Part shown: positions 23,025 to 33,515 of the stretch, in pieces | Position numbering within the stretch: position 1 is the first letter of the stretch | Layout of the letters: the number at the start of each line of letters is the position of its first letter | DNA from: Symsagittifera roscoffensis | Taxonomy: Eukaryota > Xenacoelomorpha > Acoela > Convolutidae | Length of the DNA: 64,000 nt | Direction of reading: 5' to 3' | Assembly (NCBI RefSeq): GCF_963678635.1 | Contig: NC_087063.1 | Coordinates: 71,757,617 to 71,821,616 of the forward strand | Made by a program: the position numbers and the translations under genes | The notes under the pieces: generated by a model | Told to the model about the DNA's origin: nothing | Seen by the model: only the letters and a program-made list of their open reading frames with translations | The model's database searches: none

Positions 23025-23365
23025 GTACTGTTTCTTCTCTATTTCTGCACTCTTTTTGCCTCTCTAACTAAGCAGCTAATGGGTATAAGTGATTATGTAA
23101 GCTGAACTAAGCTAATGACTGGTTAATGTAAATTGTAGCTCATTGGCAAACTTCTCATAGACTCTTTTCTTATAGGTACTTATCTCCATATAGACTCTTT
23201 TCGACTTCCCCCACATCTGAAATTAAGTTTTGGAAAACTATTTATCGTTGCAATAACAATCTTTTCCCTCCCCCCCTCAAATTTAATAACTACTTGAAAA
23301 ACTACTTTTACATTGTCAAAAACTTGCATGGCGAACAAACTAACTATTGTGAACACATTTGTTCC

Positions 23366-23821
23366 TCATATCTTTTATCGTAAAATCACGCATTCAGCCA
23401 TAAAAACGAAAATTTGAAATGTGGGGAAAGTGACAAAGAGCCCAATGGCGTTTGGCATGGTGAACAAACTAACTATTGTGAACACATTTGGGCTCTTTTT
23501 CCTTCCCCCCCCCACCTGCAAATTTTTACATGTAACTTTGTTGACCACATAGTCCGATTGTAATGAAAATTTACATACGAACTAATAAGGCCACGACAAA
23601 CATATTTGGTCTTCATACTCAACCTCGTAAAACCACTGGTTACACTAATATATTGAAGCTCGTGTGAGGTGGGGGGAAAAGGAAAAAGAGCCCGTATTTG
23701 TTCCTCATATCTTTTATTGTAAAATCACGCATTCAGCCATAAAAACGAAAATTTGAAATGTGGGGAAAGTGACAAAGAGCCCAATGGCGTTTGGCATGGT
23801 GAACAAACAAACTATTGTGAA
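23366..23821. repeat. Direct repeat around a family A MITE
   Basis: Bases about 23366-23490 are repeated at about 23697-23821 (shared phrases GTAAAATCACGCATTCAGCC, GGGGAAAGTGACAAAGAGCC, GGCGTTTGGCATGGTGAAC). The family A MITE 23491-23692 sits between the two copies, flanked by CACATTTG and CGTATTTG. The pattern suggests insertion followed by local duplication. Confidence 0.7.
23491..23692. mobile_element. Family A MITE
   Basis: 202 bp with ends GGCTCTTTTTCC and GGAAAAAGAGCC. The polypyrimidine tract and CCCACCTGCAA follow the left end; GTGAGGTGGGG precedes the right end, as in the copies at 33067 and 37592. Flanking 8-mers match at six of eight positions. Confidence 0.8.
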
Positions 23822-24178
23822 CAGATTTGTTTTTCACACTTTACATCGTAACTTCACACATTTAGCCAGAATAACACATAAAACAACTATGAAAATAAAA
23901 AAGTTTGGAAGAAAAATAGAAAAAAAACAACGTTCGTTTTGTGAACAAATTAATTACCTAATTACCGTGAATACATACGTTCTCTATAATTTACATGGTA
24001 ACAACACGCGTTTAGGCGTTTAGTTTTAAGAACCAGTAAATACTATGAAAACGAGTAAACGAAATTTGGTGGGGGTGGGAGTGTTCTAGAGCCTTAATAT
24101 GACACACTTGGTTTTAATAGTATGTAAAACAACTCTAAAAACAGACAAAACTGCTCATATACCAAAGCAAAATGCTGA

Positions 24179-24688
24179 ATGTTCCAACTTTCCCTTAATT
24201 TACATCCAATAGTTTTTTGGAAAAAGAAAATAGTGAAAACTAAAAAATACAATGAAAATATTGAAATATTGACAATATTGAAAATATTGGAAAAAATCAA
24301 AAATCAAAAGAGGTAAATTGAGTCCTACGAAATTACTACGACCAATTAGCTAGTCTAAATCAAATTGAAACAATTTTGTTGTAAGAAAACTCGCCATGCA
24401 TAAATAATTTACGTTGCACATTCAGATTCAGCATTATGAATAAAATCTTCAAAAACGCGCATAATTTGGTCCAGAGCATGGCCAAATTGGCATTTTGAAA
24501 CTCCCAGAATTTGCAAAAAAAATCGAAGAAAAAATCATAAAATATCTGTTTATATTTGATCTCAGGAAGTCAATATCTTCATTGGGGCATAAAATGTTTG
24601 TCAAAATCTCTTTTTTCGATCGCCGAACCTTGACTGAATACAAACCACCCCACGCAAAAATATTCCGTTTTCTTTGAAAGTCGGAACA
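24179..24688 (-). repeat. Short C-type inverted-repeat element (C2)
   Basis: Bounded by TGTTCCAACT and AGTCGGAACA, the same terminal motif as family C but lacking the hairpin tail and differing inside. Similar copies are at 39621-39999 and 54983-55462. Confidence 0.6.
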
Positions 24689-25034
24689 ATAATTTGAAAC
24701 AAGGAGGAAGCTGATAAAAGCCACCATATAATTGTAAGACTAAGACATGTTTCACCACTATTTGAACCATTAAACAGGTTTTTTTTGCAGTTCCCTTGTT
24801 TTTTTAAACTAGGATTGCGTGAAATTTCTGAATAAGTAAAATAAAAATTTTCTTATACAAAACAAGTCAGCCAAAAACAACTAAGGAAGTTTTGAAACAA
24901 TCGGTATAGTGCAAGATGCATTGTGAACAATTTTCAGTCAACTTAAGATATAAGTTCAACTTTTAGTTTTACGAGTGTGCTGAAACAGCAAAATGTCCAA
25001 TTAACGCCTCTCTCCCACTAATAGTTAATATCTT

Positions 25035-25550
25035 ATTGTTCCGACTTTCGATACGAAACTAACGGAATAATTGTGCTCGGTGTGGGTTTTTTTTCTTCAG
25101 ACAAATTTCGACTTTTTAATTAGCTATTTTTGACGGATTTTTTATCATTCAAAAATTATTGTTATCTTGAGCTTAAATTTGAACAGATACTTTAGCTATG
25201 ATCATTTTGCGTAAAGTTATGGGGGTTTAAAGATTGCCATTTTGGCCAATTTGGGACAATTAACGCGCGATATATTTAGCGCTATTAACGCGTAAGCGAG
25301 ATTTAATCTGTCTTAGAAATTGTTCCAAATTGGTTCAATGAAGCTTATATGCCATAATTGATTTGTTAATAGGAGCAAAACTTATCTTTTTACTTAATAT
25401 GAGTGTGGGGGGATGTTTTTACAAAAACCTCAAATTTAAAAAAATTTTAATTTATTTTTTTTACTTTTAAATTTTCATGTTACTTCTGCTCCGTAGACTT
25501 TAAAAGGCAGTTGGAACAGTCAGGATTTCGCCCTGATACGAGCAGTCTTG
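25035..25550 (+). repeat. Interspersed repeat family C, full length
   Basis: Starts ATTGTTCCGACTTTCGATAC and ends TTTCGCCCTGATACGAGCAG then TCTTG. About 516 bp, colinear with the copies at 2400, 40008, 51972 and 56468. Confidence 0.75.
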
Positions 25551-26091
25551 TTAGTTTTAAGACCTTAATGTTTTAATCGACCAACGCGTAATTTTTAATA
25601 CACAAAAGCTTAGCAGCTATAGGCTTTAATTGATTCGTCTCCTTGATCAAAAGAATCTCCCCCTTGATACTTTTTTTTACAGTTTTCATCATTCATTTTC
25701 AGCTTACCAATCCTAGAATTTTTTAAAAGCGCCTCTTTATTTTCCAAAGTATACTAATTTTTGAGGCGGGACCGTTTTAAATCAAAATCGCCAAGGTCGA
25801 TATTTAGCAATTTTTTGAAAATCCACCCTTTAAAAACACCTTGGATCCGAGCCTAGATCCGAACATAAAAGTTTTGACATAATTGCTATCTGAATTATGA
25901 ATCTTCTGATCATAAAAGCGTTTCTGATATACGTTTATTTTCTAAAAGTTTAATTAAAAATCCAGATAAAAATAATTGACTTGAAATGGTGACTCTCCCA
26001 TCTTAGTACGGAAAACATATAGCCCCGAGACAGTAGATTTTTTTTGCAGTTTCTTAAATGAGTTTGAGATGATATTCTAACGTATTTTCAG

Positions 26092-27307
26092 TGATTACGC
26101 AAACGAGAAGCTTTGGGTCGAAACGGTAGCAGGCTATTACGAAAGCTCCATGAGCAAAAAAGCCAGTCAGTTGGCATTCATAACATTCAGTGGGAAAGTG
26201 AACAACGAAGAGCCTTATACTTACAATTATAAAAACTTCGTGAAAGAGATAAAAAGTCTCCGGAAAGATACTAAGGGTGGAACGATGACTTCTCTGGCTC
26301 TCAATGCAGCCTCGAAGATATTGAAAAGAGACCCTAATTCGCGACTGAAAAATCCAAACGTACAAAAACTGGTGTTCGTGCTAACAGACGGAGGCCAAGA
26401 GAGCTTGTACGAAATCCAGCTGAACCAGTCAATAAATGCATTGCACTCACTTGGTGGAGTTTCAGTTTATTCGATTGCGACTCAAAAAATCTCATATAAC
26501 AAAGAGTATGCGGAAAATCAATTGAAACAAATTGCCACCAAACCCGAGTATGTGAAGTTCTACGACACAACTTCCGAGTTCAAAACTGACATTGCGGATA
26601 TCGTTTACAAAACATGTCAGATACCAATATCGTATAAACCAGTTGACTCCGATTACTTGATGTCCGACTCGTCCTCATCTTCTCAAGACATCACTATAAG
26701 CAAACTCTCTTTTGGCGAAAGACGAGTCTTCGAGCTGAAGTTTGCAAAAGATATGAACACTGTTATTAAGTTTAAAACTAAAAAACTTGAAATAAACGAG
26801 TATGCTTCGTTCCGTCAAAGGTTTCCAAACAAGGCAGATTTTGATTTTAAAAAGGAGTGCGCAGCCAAGAAAACTTGCGAGCTCACTATCAAAAATCCAG
26901 AAAGCTTTGTTCCCGAGTTTTGTCAGACTGGAGACTACGGGGATTCTGTTCACGTGACTATCGAAGCTGTAGGTCCAAAGAGTTGTGAACAAAGTAGTTG
27001 CACTGAAGATGTCGACGCATCAGCGACCCAATCATTTGATCGTAACTTGGACGAAAACGGTGAGGAAAACTTATTGAGCGAAAACAGTGGAGATAAAGGT
27101 GATTACGATGAGAAAGACAAAAGTAGTTCGGGTACGACGGAGAGTAGCAATGGCACTGACGCCAATGGGAACGACAAAAACCAGGGGGGCAACGGTGGCG
27201 GACGGAAAAAAGGCAAAGGAAAACGATATGGCTCAAGTGTCAAATCATATAAGATTCCATCAATTCGTTATGTTTTGCTACTAAATATCGCTTTGAGAAG
27301 ATTTTGA
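26092..27307 (+). CDS. Lysozyme-like/vWA secreted protein copy 2, exon 3
   Basis: Carries the body of the vWA domain: LAFITFSG, KGGTMTSLALNAAS (T274 as the MIDAS Thr), VFVLTDGGQE (D309 as the MIDAS Asp) and VYSIATQ. With DESNS in exon 2 the metal-binding motif is complete, so ligand binding by a divalent ion is plausible. A Cys-containing region follows (ECAAKKTCEL, FCQTGDYGDSVHVTIEAVGPKSCEQSSC), conserved in the other copy and probably beta-rich. Then a Ser/Gly/Asn/Lys/Asp-rich linker and a short hydrophobic tail (YVLLLNIAL), perhaps a lipid-anchor signal. The exon begins at 26092 after CGTATTTTCAG, in phase with exon 2. Ligand and process are unknown. Confidence 0.9.
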
Positions 27308-28525
27308 TTATTAAATCGAATTTGGTTACAAAACATGCCAGTTTCTTCTATACTAGCTTTATAGTTTAGACGAAAATTAAATTAATATGCATAATAGATT
27401 TGATCAATTGAAACTGATTTTGACAACTTTATCTTGGTTGTTCGAAAAATTGTAAAATGATGCTTCAATCTCAAACCAAAACAAAGAAACATAAATGTTA
27501 CATTTAAGTTTTTTCTTTAAAGTAATTTTGCTAGGAATGACAGTATCAGCGGGTTCTCTGAAACGTTTGCGTACCTTTCAGGTTGTTTCAAGTATCATCT
27601 GATTACAGACAGAGCTATGCAGAAATGAAAAGACGGAGTAATAGCTGGTAAAATTGGTAATCATTGGAGTTTAAAGATCAAAATCTTGCCAAAAAAATTC
27701 CGAGAGAATTCATAGACAATTTATATGAGAAATCATACACAACTTTTATATGAGAAAAAATGATTTCAAATTAATTGTGGTTCCATGTTGAATTTCGAGG
27801 CCATGACTCCACTTCTGCACTGTATAGTTCAAATCAAGTAAAAAACGTACCACAAAGTTTAGTTAGCAAATTAGCAGAGGCGAATTACAGGGGTTCGACC
27901 TACTCCCCAACCAAAAAATCCCCCTTTAGTAATATTTTATGAAATCCGTTTTCGGCCAACCAACCCTCAATATTTTTACTATAGGCGACTTTGTTGTAAA
28001 AGTGACCAATGAATTAACACAACGCTAAGTATATTTTGTTAAGAATCTTCCAAGAAAAATCGCTGATCATATTGTAGATTATAATTCACCAAAAGTGATG
28101 TTAGATGATAAACGAAATCACGAAAGTCTTGATATTTACTTTTTTCTAGAACTCGCATTCGTGAAAACTACCTGAGAACCTCCCTAAGAGTTTCAACTGA
28201 ACAGGACTTGTAAAAGCTAAAAACTAAAACCTGTCGCAGTTGAGCTATAATGTTAAAATTGGTGCACTTCAAATTCAAGAAATTAAAGATAAGCGTTCTA
28301 AGTGAGGTCTTCTAGAAGTCAAATAATTCGTATCCCAATTCAAATTTATTGGCCATTCTGGTTTTCTTCAGAAGATATTTAAAAAAATTTCTTGACAATG
28401 ATTTTTTTCTGAAGACATAAAATTTTTCCTACTTTTCCTTCAGTTAGGATTCGCATCAAAACTTCAACAAACCAAAAAATAGTGCCTGTGAAAAAGAAAA
28501 GGAGAGAGAGAGCGAAGTAAGCAAA

Positions 28526-28526
<1 letters not shown>

Positions 28527-28580
<54 letters not shown>
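28527..28580 (+). repeat. GATA then GA microsatellite
   Basis: About five GATA units pass directly into about seventeen GA dinucleotides, a compound simple repeat. Confidence 0.95.
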
Positions 28581-28584
<4 letters not shown>

Positions 28585-28619
28585 TTGACTGGCCCCTGCG
28601 AATTGGGGAAAAGCGCGGA

Positions 28620-28850
28620 GTGCCCCAGGGCACGAGCAAAGACCGGTCCGACCAGGTGGGGGGACTCGGGCCCGGCGGTGTTTTTAGCGTAAGCAACACT
28701 GTCGGGCAGACCTCCACATTCAACCCAAGCAGAATAGCCGACTGCTGGGGAAAATTGCAGGCGTTTGTGACCAATCTGTACTACTCAATGTATAAATGCA
28801 GAGAACAAAAGTCTGATCCAACTGATTTGGTTTGGTTGAGACAATTTTGA
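28620..28850 (+). CDS. Unassigned open frame in a GC-rich island, 76 aa
   Basis: The segment 28581-28850 is much richer in G and C than everything around it and is open through VGGLGPGGVFSVSNTVGQTS and FNPSRIADCWGKLQAFVTNL. No family is recognised. The opposite strand is open as well. No ATG begins the frame at 28620, so it would have to be an exon or part of an integrated element. It directly follows the GA microsatellite. Confidence 0.22.
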   Translation: MPQGTSKDRSDQVGGLGPGGVFSVSNTVGQTSTFNPSRIADCWGKLQAFVTNLYYSMYKCREQKSDPTDLVWLRQF

Positions 28851-29967
28851 CCAAATTAGCTGATTTCTAACGTGTCCTAGATATGAAGTTGTCATTTTTT
28901 CCTTGAGCTGTTTTTTTCTGGTCGGCCATTTCTTCTGCGCTTTCTCTGGTCTTCGCACTGTTTGCAAAACAAATTTAAAATGAATAATTAACCAAAAGTT
29001 TTAGTAATGAGGCCAAGTCAGTCGGCTTATCAATAAGTTGATCTAAAGTTGCAAACAAAATATTTAGAGATGGTGCTAAAATTTGATGGGCTAATACTAG
29101 CCAATCAGATTGAAGCAAAATAGTTTCAGCTCAAAATGTTGAATTTTTGACTTTTGGTCGAAATAAGTGAATAGACCCCTAGTTTTGTTCATTAAGCAGC
29201 CCAGTAGAAATCAGATCAATCCAAAAAACATCTACATGAAATATCCGCATGTACAGGTGATTTATCAATAAAATGAAGTTCCAAGTTCTCAGACGTTTGG
29301 TAAAAAAAACCAGAAGACAGTAAATTGTGCTCTTCTACAGCAATTTATCATCACTAGCTGTTTTCTGTGTTTCTTACTTTTCTTCACGTTATCCAATTGT
29401 CATGAAATTATAAAAATGACTGGTTGACGCGCAAAAAGACGTTGTTTTGTCTTAAAACAACTTGTAAAATAACTATTCACACAGTCAAAATGGTACTTAT
29501 ATACAGAAAAAGACATATTGCGAACTAAAGTAGAAGAATTGAGTATAATAGTCAACATTTTTGTAGCTAGCGTTGGCGGGTATCAAAATCAGTTCTTTAG
29601 TGTTTCCAGATCCAAATGAGAAGTTTTTCGTGTTTAAGGTCTGATTGACTCAACTGATATCTTTGAAATTATAATTACAAAAACTTTAGTAATATTTTAA
29701 TAAACTGAATTGCTTAGTTGTCTAGTTTTGCGAACTTTATCTCAATAACCTAATGAATAGTCGAAATTGCATTCGAGTAAATATACTTGAACAATCCTGT
29801 TCACAGATTTGTTTGAACTATAAATTACAAAAATGTTTGTTTTCCATCAAATTTTCCATGCCCAACGTTAAATTTCAAAAATAATTTCGTCAAAAAACCT
29901 ATATTGGCTATTTACTTTTTGTTTCCAAGACGTTTGAATAATCTTTGCATCTACTAACATTGATTTC

Positions 29968-30175
29968 TGTTCCGAGTTTTGTAACGAAAGTAACGGAATA
30001 ATTGAGCTCGACTGGTTTTTTCTTCTGACAAATTTCGATTTTTTAACTAGCCATTTTAAACAAAATTGTTTCGTATTATTCAAAAAATATTGTTGTCTTG
30101 AAATTAAATTTAAAAAAAAACTTCACCTGTGATTGTTTTTCATTAAGTTATTGAAGTTAAAAGATTGCCATTTTG
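29968..30175 (+). repeat. Family C repeat, 3'-truncated
   Basis: Starts TTCCGAGTTTTGTAACGAAA and follows the first half of family C to AAAGATTGCCATTTTG, then stops at a tandem TTCACACGTCATTTTG repeat. Confidence 0.6.
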
Positions 30176-30300
30176 TTCACACGTCATTTTGCACGTCATT
30201 TGTTCACACATCATTTTGTTCACACGTCATTTTGCATGTACGAAAGTTTGTGAAAATTTTTCACACGTCATTTTGCATGTACGAAAGTTTGTGAAAATTT
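30170..30300 (+). repeat. Short tandem repeat TTCACACGTCATTTTGCA
   Basis: The phrase TTCACACGTCATTTTG occurs four to five times. The last two are part of a 46-bp unit that includes GTACGAAAGTTTGTGAAAA. Confidence 0.85.
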
Positions 30301-30399
30301 TTTCGCCTGTTCACGCTGACATGTTTTAATGCATTTGATAACATGAAAACTCATTTTAAATAAGTTTTCATATATTAATTTTCCAAAAAAATCAAAGGG

Positions 30400-30530
30400 G
30401 GGACTGGAAAAAAGCCAAAAACAATCCTGCTTAAAATAGATTGTTTTATTACCGTGCAAAGTTTCATTAAATTTTATCGTTGCTAATTTTTTTAAAATTG
30501 GAAATCAAATGCGGAGAAAAATGGAAAAGA
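30400..30530. repeat. Family B-related MITE end and flank
   Basis: GGGGGGACTGGAAAAAAGCC is followed by AAAAACAATCCTGCTTAAAA, the same junction as at 40812-40850. The two loci are therefore copies of one ancestral MITE insertion rather than independent insertions. Confidence 0.6.
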
Positions 30531-30845
30531 GCTGTAAAACTGATTTGTTGTATTGGATTTCATTAAAAAGTTATGGAACAGCCGAAAAAAGTCAAGTCAA
30601 ATTTAAATTCATCTAGCTGTTCAAAAAATTATGGAACAAATGAAAAAAGTCAAGTCAAATATAAATTCATGAATTCATTAAAAAATCAAGTTTCTCCAAA
30701 CACTAATGAAGTTTTTGGCCAAATCCCGGCCATTGATTGATATCAAAAGGTTAAAATTTGTTTCTGGTACTTTTGTATTGAGTTTGGCTCAGGGTTGATT
30801 TCTAATTTTGCACATGCCACTATTTCAAATTAATTGGATTTAAGG

Positions 30846-31161
30846 ATGCTGGGCTTAGCAATCTGCATTGCTATGGCCTTGTTACGTAAAAACAAGTCAC
30901 AAGGAGTTGACTTGACCTTAACTTCTGGGGCGACAGGTTGCGAAGTTACAAAAGCATCAATCGACAAAGTTGTTTCATCGGGAATATTTGCAAAAGCCGA
31001 CAATTTTCTTCTGGCGAGAGTTGCGTTTATGAGTAGTTTTGGGAAAAAAGATGTGGTTGAGAATGGGATCGGAATATGGCAGACAACTCCCGATAATCTT
31101 AAAAATGCGACAGGAATTCTCAAAAAATGGAGAGACAAACAGTGGGATTCGAAGATCAAAG
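30846..31161 (+). CDS. Lysozyme-like/vWA secreted protein copy 3, exon 1
   Basis: First exon of a predicted 612-aa paralog of copy 2 (exons 30846-31161, 31753-32083, 48791-49848, 50088-50221; 1839 nt, exact codon multiple). It starts with a signal peptide (MLGLAICIAMALL). The N-terminal domain follows: LTSGATGCEVTKASIDKV, ARVAFMSSFGKKD, GIGIWQTTPDNL. As in copy 2, the position of a catalytic Glu in lysozyme-like relatives reads Ser (SSFG). The exon ends in phase 1 at ATCAAAG|GC, a GC donor. Joining to exon 2 gives IKELLCVDFG, which matches IKQLLCVDFG in copy 2 and IKELLCIDFG in the broken copy 1. The intron is absent in both paralogs. Continuing past the donor gives a membrane-like frame that is intron, not protein. 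Confidence 0.87.
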
Positions 31162-31752
31162 GCCTCCTCTTCTTTTCCCTGATTTTTGCATTTTTCCTTT
31201 TGTTAGTCTCGCTCAATGTAACAATTGCAACAATTCTCAAAAATTATTCTTAAGCCCCATATTACCATAATAACAAGAAAGTTTACAAGATAACAGTCGG
31301 CCACTGTGAAAATGAAAGATCCCTTTTGCTCGCTAATATGACTAAATTTTTCATTTTCCTCAAATTCACACAAGCATCTTATTTATGATGTAACGAGGGG
31401 TGTTACCAGGTTAATGTAAAACCAAATATTTTCACAAGTTTTCATGATGATCATATTTTTTGAAATGGCATCAATTTTAAACTGAAATATGGGACGAGGG
31501 GGGGGGGGAGCCTTTTGCATTTTAAATCCCATTTTAAAAAGAATGAAAAATGCAGACTATCATCCCATATATTTCAAACTATCTGTTTTTTAAGTTGTCT
31601 TACGTGTTATTACAGCTGAATGCGCGATTTAATGATGTCAGGTATTAGGAAGAAATGTGCTCGCAATATATAAGTTGTTCACCATAAGAGAAAAAGAGCC
31701 ACTTCACATAATAACGAATGGGAAAAGGAGCGAAGAACAAATGTGGATACAG
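31162..31752 (+). other. Copy 3 intron 1, GC-AG and MITE-like
   Basis: Begins GCCTCCTCTTC, where the exon's last G plus GC reads GGC as at MITE ends. Near its 3' end GGGAAAAGGAGC is a plausible inverted partner of CTCTTCTTTTCCC. AGATCAAA before it and AGAACAAA after it could be a target duplication with one mismatch, but about ten extra bases follow before the acceptor (GGATACAG). Inside are A-type MITE remnants (about 31313-31510 and 31640-31700). The MITE origin is likely but less clean than for copy 2. Confidence 0.55.
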
Positions 31753-32083
31753 AATTGCTCTGCGTTGATTTCGGAAAAACTGAAGACCACGACCTTCTAG
31801 TCCCTCTTTACAGCGCCATATGTCTGATGCTGTTGATTCAAGGACACGATAGTGAACCAGTTCCAAACAGAGGAAAACCAGATGAACAGTTGAGCTTCTG
31901 GCTGAAAGTGAGCGGTGTTAGCATGGGCTCAGATGAGATGGATATGCTGAGCATCGAGTTCGACGTGGCTGTGAAAGTGCTGGATGCAAACAAGGGTGAA
32001 TCAGACACCCAGTGTTTTGTGTGCCAGCAAAGTCCGACTGACCTGCTAGTAATTATGGATGAATCTGCCAGCCTGCATTCAAG
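31753..32083 (+). CDS. Lysozyme-like/vWA secreted protein copy 3, exon 2
   Basis: Encodes LLCVDFGKTEDHDLLVPLYSAICLMLLIQ, PVPNRGKPDEQLSFW, and the start of the vWA domain CQQSPTDLLVIMDESASL. D208, S210 and S212 are the DxSxS residues of the metal site. It starts after GGATACAG in phase 1 and ends at TTCAAG|GTAACC in phase 2, the same position as in the other two copies. The donor is followed three bases later by the start of a nested transposable-element block. Confidence 0.87.
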
Positions 32084-32124
32084 GTAACCCGGGTCGAGGT
32101 CCGCGACTTAAGAAAAGACTTTGT

Positions 32125-32560
32125 GGCTCTTTTTCCTCCCCGCCCCGCCCACCTGCAAACTTTTATAAGTAATTTTTCCGTTCACATTGTCGATTGTTAT
32201 CAAATTCGGCATACGGACTAATTAGGCCATGACAAACATATTTGGTCTCTTTTCCAGTTTCCCCCCCCCCTTTCAAATTTAATTTTGAAAAGCTTATTTA
32301 ACGTTGTCATAATGCAATGAAATTTGGCGTGGTGAACAAATCGACAACTGTGAACTGATTTGTTCTCCATACTTTACAGCGTAACATCACGCATTTAGCC
32401 GTAATAACACGTAAATCAAACATAAAACTCGGTATTTTGAAAAGGGGGGGGGGACTGGAAAAGAGCCCATATTTGGTCTTCATACTCAACCTTGTAAAAT
32501 CACTCGTTACTTTATGAACTTGATACTTATGTGAGGTGGGGGGAGGAATGAAAAAGAGCC
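32125..32560. mobile_element. Family A MITE carrying a nested family B MITE
   Basis: Ends GGCTCTTTTTCC and AAAAAGAGCC, flanked on both sides by a perfect 8-bp duplication GACTTTGT (32117-32124 and 32561-32568). Without the nested B element (32245-32467 plus its 8-bp duplication) it would be 205 bp, the normal family A length. Confidence 0.92.
32245..32467. mobile_element. Family B MITE inside a family A MITE
   Basis: 223 bp with ends GTCTCTTTTCCAG and CTGGAAAAGAGCC, flanked by a perfect duplication CATATTTG (32237-32244 and 32468-32475). It carries a C-run at the left and a G-run at the right. Confidence 0.92.
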
Positions 32561-33022
32561 GACTTTGTAAGTCGCGCCGCATACCGTTTTCAGACTGGAT
32601 TTCGCAGTCGCGCCGCGTGCTTAAGTCGCGCCGTCAGTCTTTTTTTAAGTCGCGCCGTCAGTCATTTCTTAAGTCGCACTGCTTAAGTCTTTTCTTAAGT
32701 CGCGCGTCAGTCTTTTCTTAAGTCGCGCCGCTTAAGTCTTTAATTATGTCGCGCCGTCAGTCTTTTCTTAAGTCGCGCCGCTTAAACTTTTTCTTAAGTC
32801 GCGAATTCAGTCTTTTCTTATGTCGCGCCGTCAGACTTTTCTTAAGTCGCTCCGTCAGTCTTTTCTTAAGTCGCGCCGCTTAAGTCTTTTCTTAAGTCGC
32901 GCCGTCAGTCTTTTCTTAAGTCGCGCCGCTTCAGTCTTTTCTTAAGTCGCGCCGTCCGTCTTTTCTTAAGTCGCGCTGTCAGTCTTTTCTTAAGTCGCGC
33001 CGTCAGTTTTTTCTTAAGTCGC
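32561..33022 (+). repeat. 24-26-bp minisatellite
   Basis: About eighteen tandem units. The common unit begins AAGTCGCGCCGTCAGTC and ends TTTTCTT (24 bp). A second variant has CGCTTAAGTC in place of CGTCAGTC (26 bp). The first units near 32570-32640 are the most diverged. The unit is related to the arms of the surrounding inverted-repeat element. Confidence 0.93.
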
Positions 33023-33066
33023 GGACCTCGACCTGGGTAGCTCTCTTTTCTGTTTATAGGCGGCTG

Positions 33067-33270
33067 GGCTCTTCTTCCTTTACCAAACCCCCCCACCAGC
33101 GAAATTTTACTAGTAAAATTTTGTTCACCTTATCGGATTTTTACAAAAACTGGTATGTGGACTGACTAGGCTATGACAAATTTATTTGGTCTTCAAACTT
33201 AACCTTGTAATACCCCTCGTTACAACATAAAATTGATGCATGTGTGAGGTGGGGTGAAGGAAAAAGAGCC
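33067..33270. mobile_element. Family A MITE with perfect target duplication
   Basis: 204 bp, ends GGCTCTTCTTCC and GGAAAAAGAGCC, flanked by GGCGGCTG on both sides (33059-33066 and 33271-33278). Confidence 0.93.
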
Positions 33271-33319
33271 GGCGGCTGTTCCGGCCTCTCCTGTCCTGAT
33301 TTTTTTGCCGACATACCAC

Positions 33320-33515
33320 GTTTCTTTCTACTTGCCCCCACCTCACATTAGCATCAGTTTTATGATGTAACGAAGGATTTTAACAGGTTATTATATGTAT
33401 GCAGACCAAATATGCTTGTCATGGCCTAATTAGTCCACATGCCAATTTTTGTAGCAATTGGACAACGTGAACCGAAAAACTATCTAAAAAGTTTTGCTGG
33501 AAGGAGCCCGTACGA
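33320..33515. mobile_element. Diverged family A MITE, reverse orientation
   Basis: CCCCCACCTCACATTAGCAT and TGATGTAACGA near the left, GCATACAGACC-like and TGTCATGGCCTAATTAGTCC in the middle, GGAAGGAGCCC at the right. Ends are eroded and no target duplication is visible. Confidence 0.6.

Larger units (their letters stand above)
23025..26091 (+). other. Copy 2 intron 2, filled with repeats
   Basis: GT-AG intron of 3.07 kb (GTACTG to TATTTTCAG). It contains degenerate A/B MITEs from 23150, a family A copy at 23491-23692, a directly repeated 125-bp segment around it, a short C-type element at 24179-24688 and a full C copy at 25035-25550. No exon was seen inside. Confidence 0.7.
27308..30845. 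other. Spacer between vWA gene copies 2 and 3
   Basis: No clear gene. It contains a fragment resembling a family D left end (about 27885-27965), a microsatellite (28527-28580), an isolated GC-richer segment (28581-28850), a truncated family C copy (about 29968-30175) and a short tandem repeat (about 30170-30300). Confidence 0.5.
32087..33038. mobile_element. Inverted-repeat element with internal minisatellite (Z)
   Basis: The left arm (32087-32118, ACCCGGGTCGAGGTCCGCGA then CTTAAGAAAA) is matched by its reverse complement at 33007-33038 with one mismatch over about 30 bp. Its interior is a 24-26-bp tandem repeat, and a family A MITE is inserted near the left arm. It starts within the first bases of the copy 3 intron 2. 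No target duplication is obvious and no family is recognised. Confidence 0.7.

Noticed and set aside
30834-31253. A 139-aa reading with a C-terminal membrane segment at copy 3 exon 1
   Set aside because: The hydrophobic end is translated intron. Splicing at 31161 restores LLCVDFG, conserved in both paralogs.
32561-33022. Regularly spaced short repeats resembling a CRISPR array
   Set aside because: Units are head-to-tail with no unique spacers and lie inside a eukaryotic intron, so it is a minisatellite.
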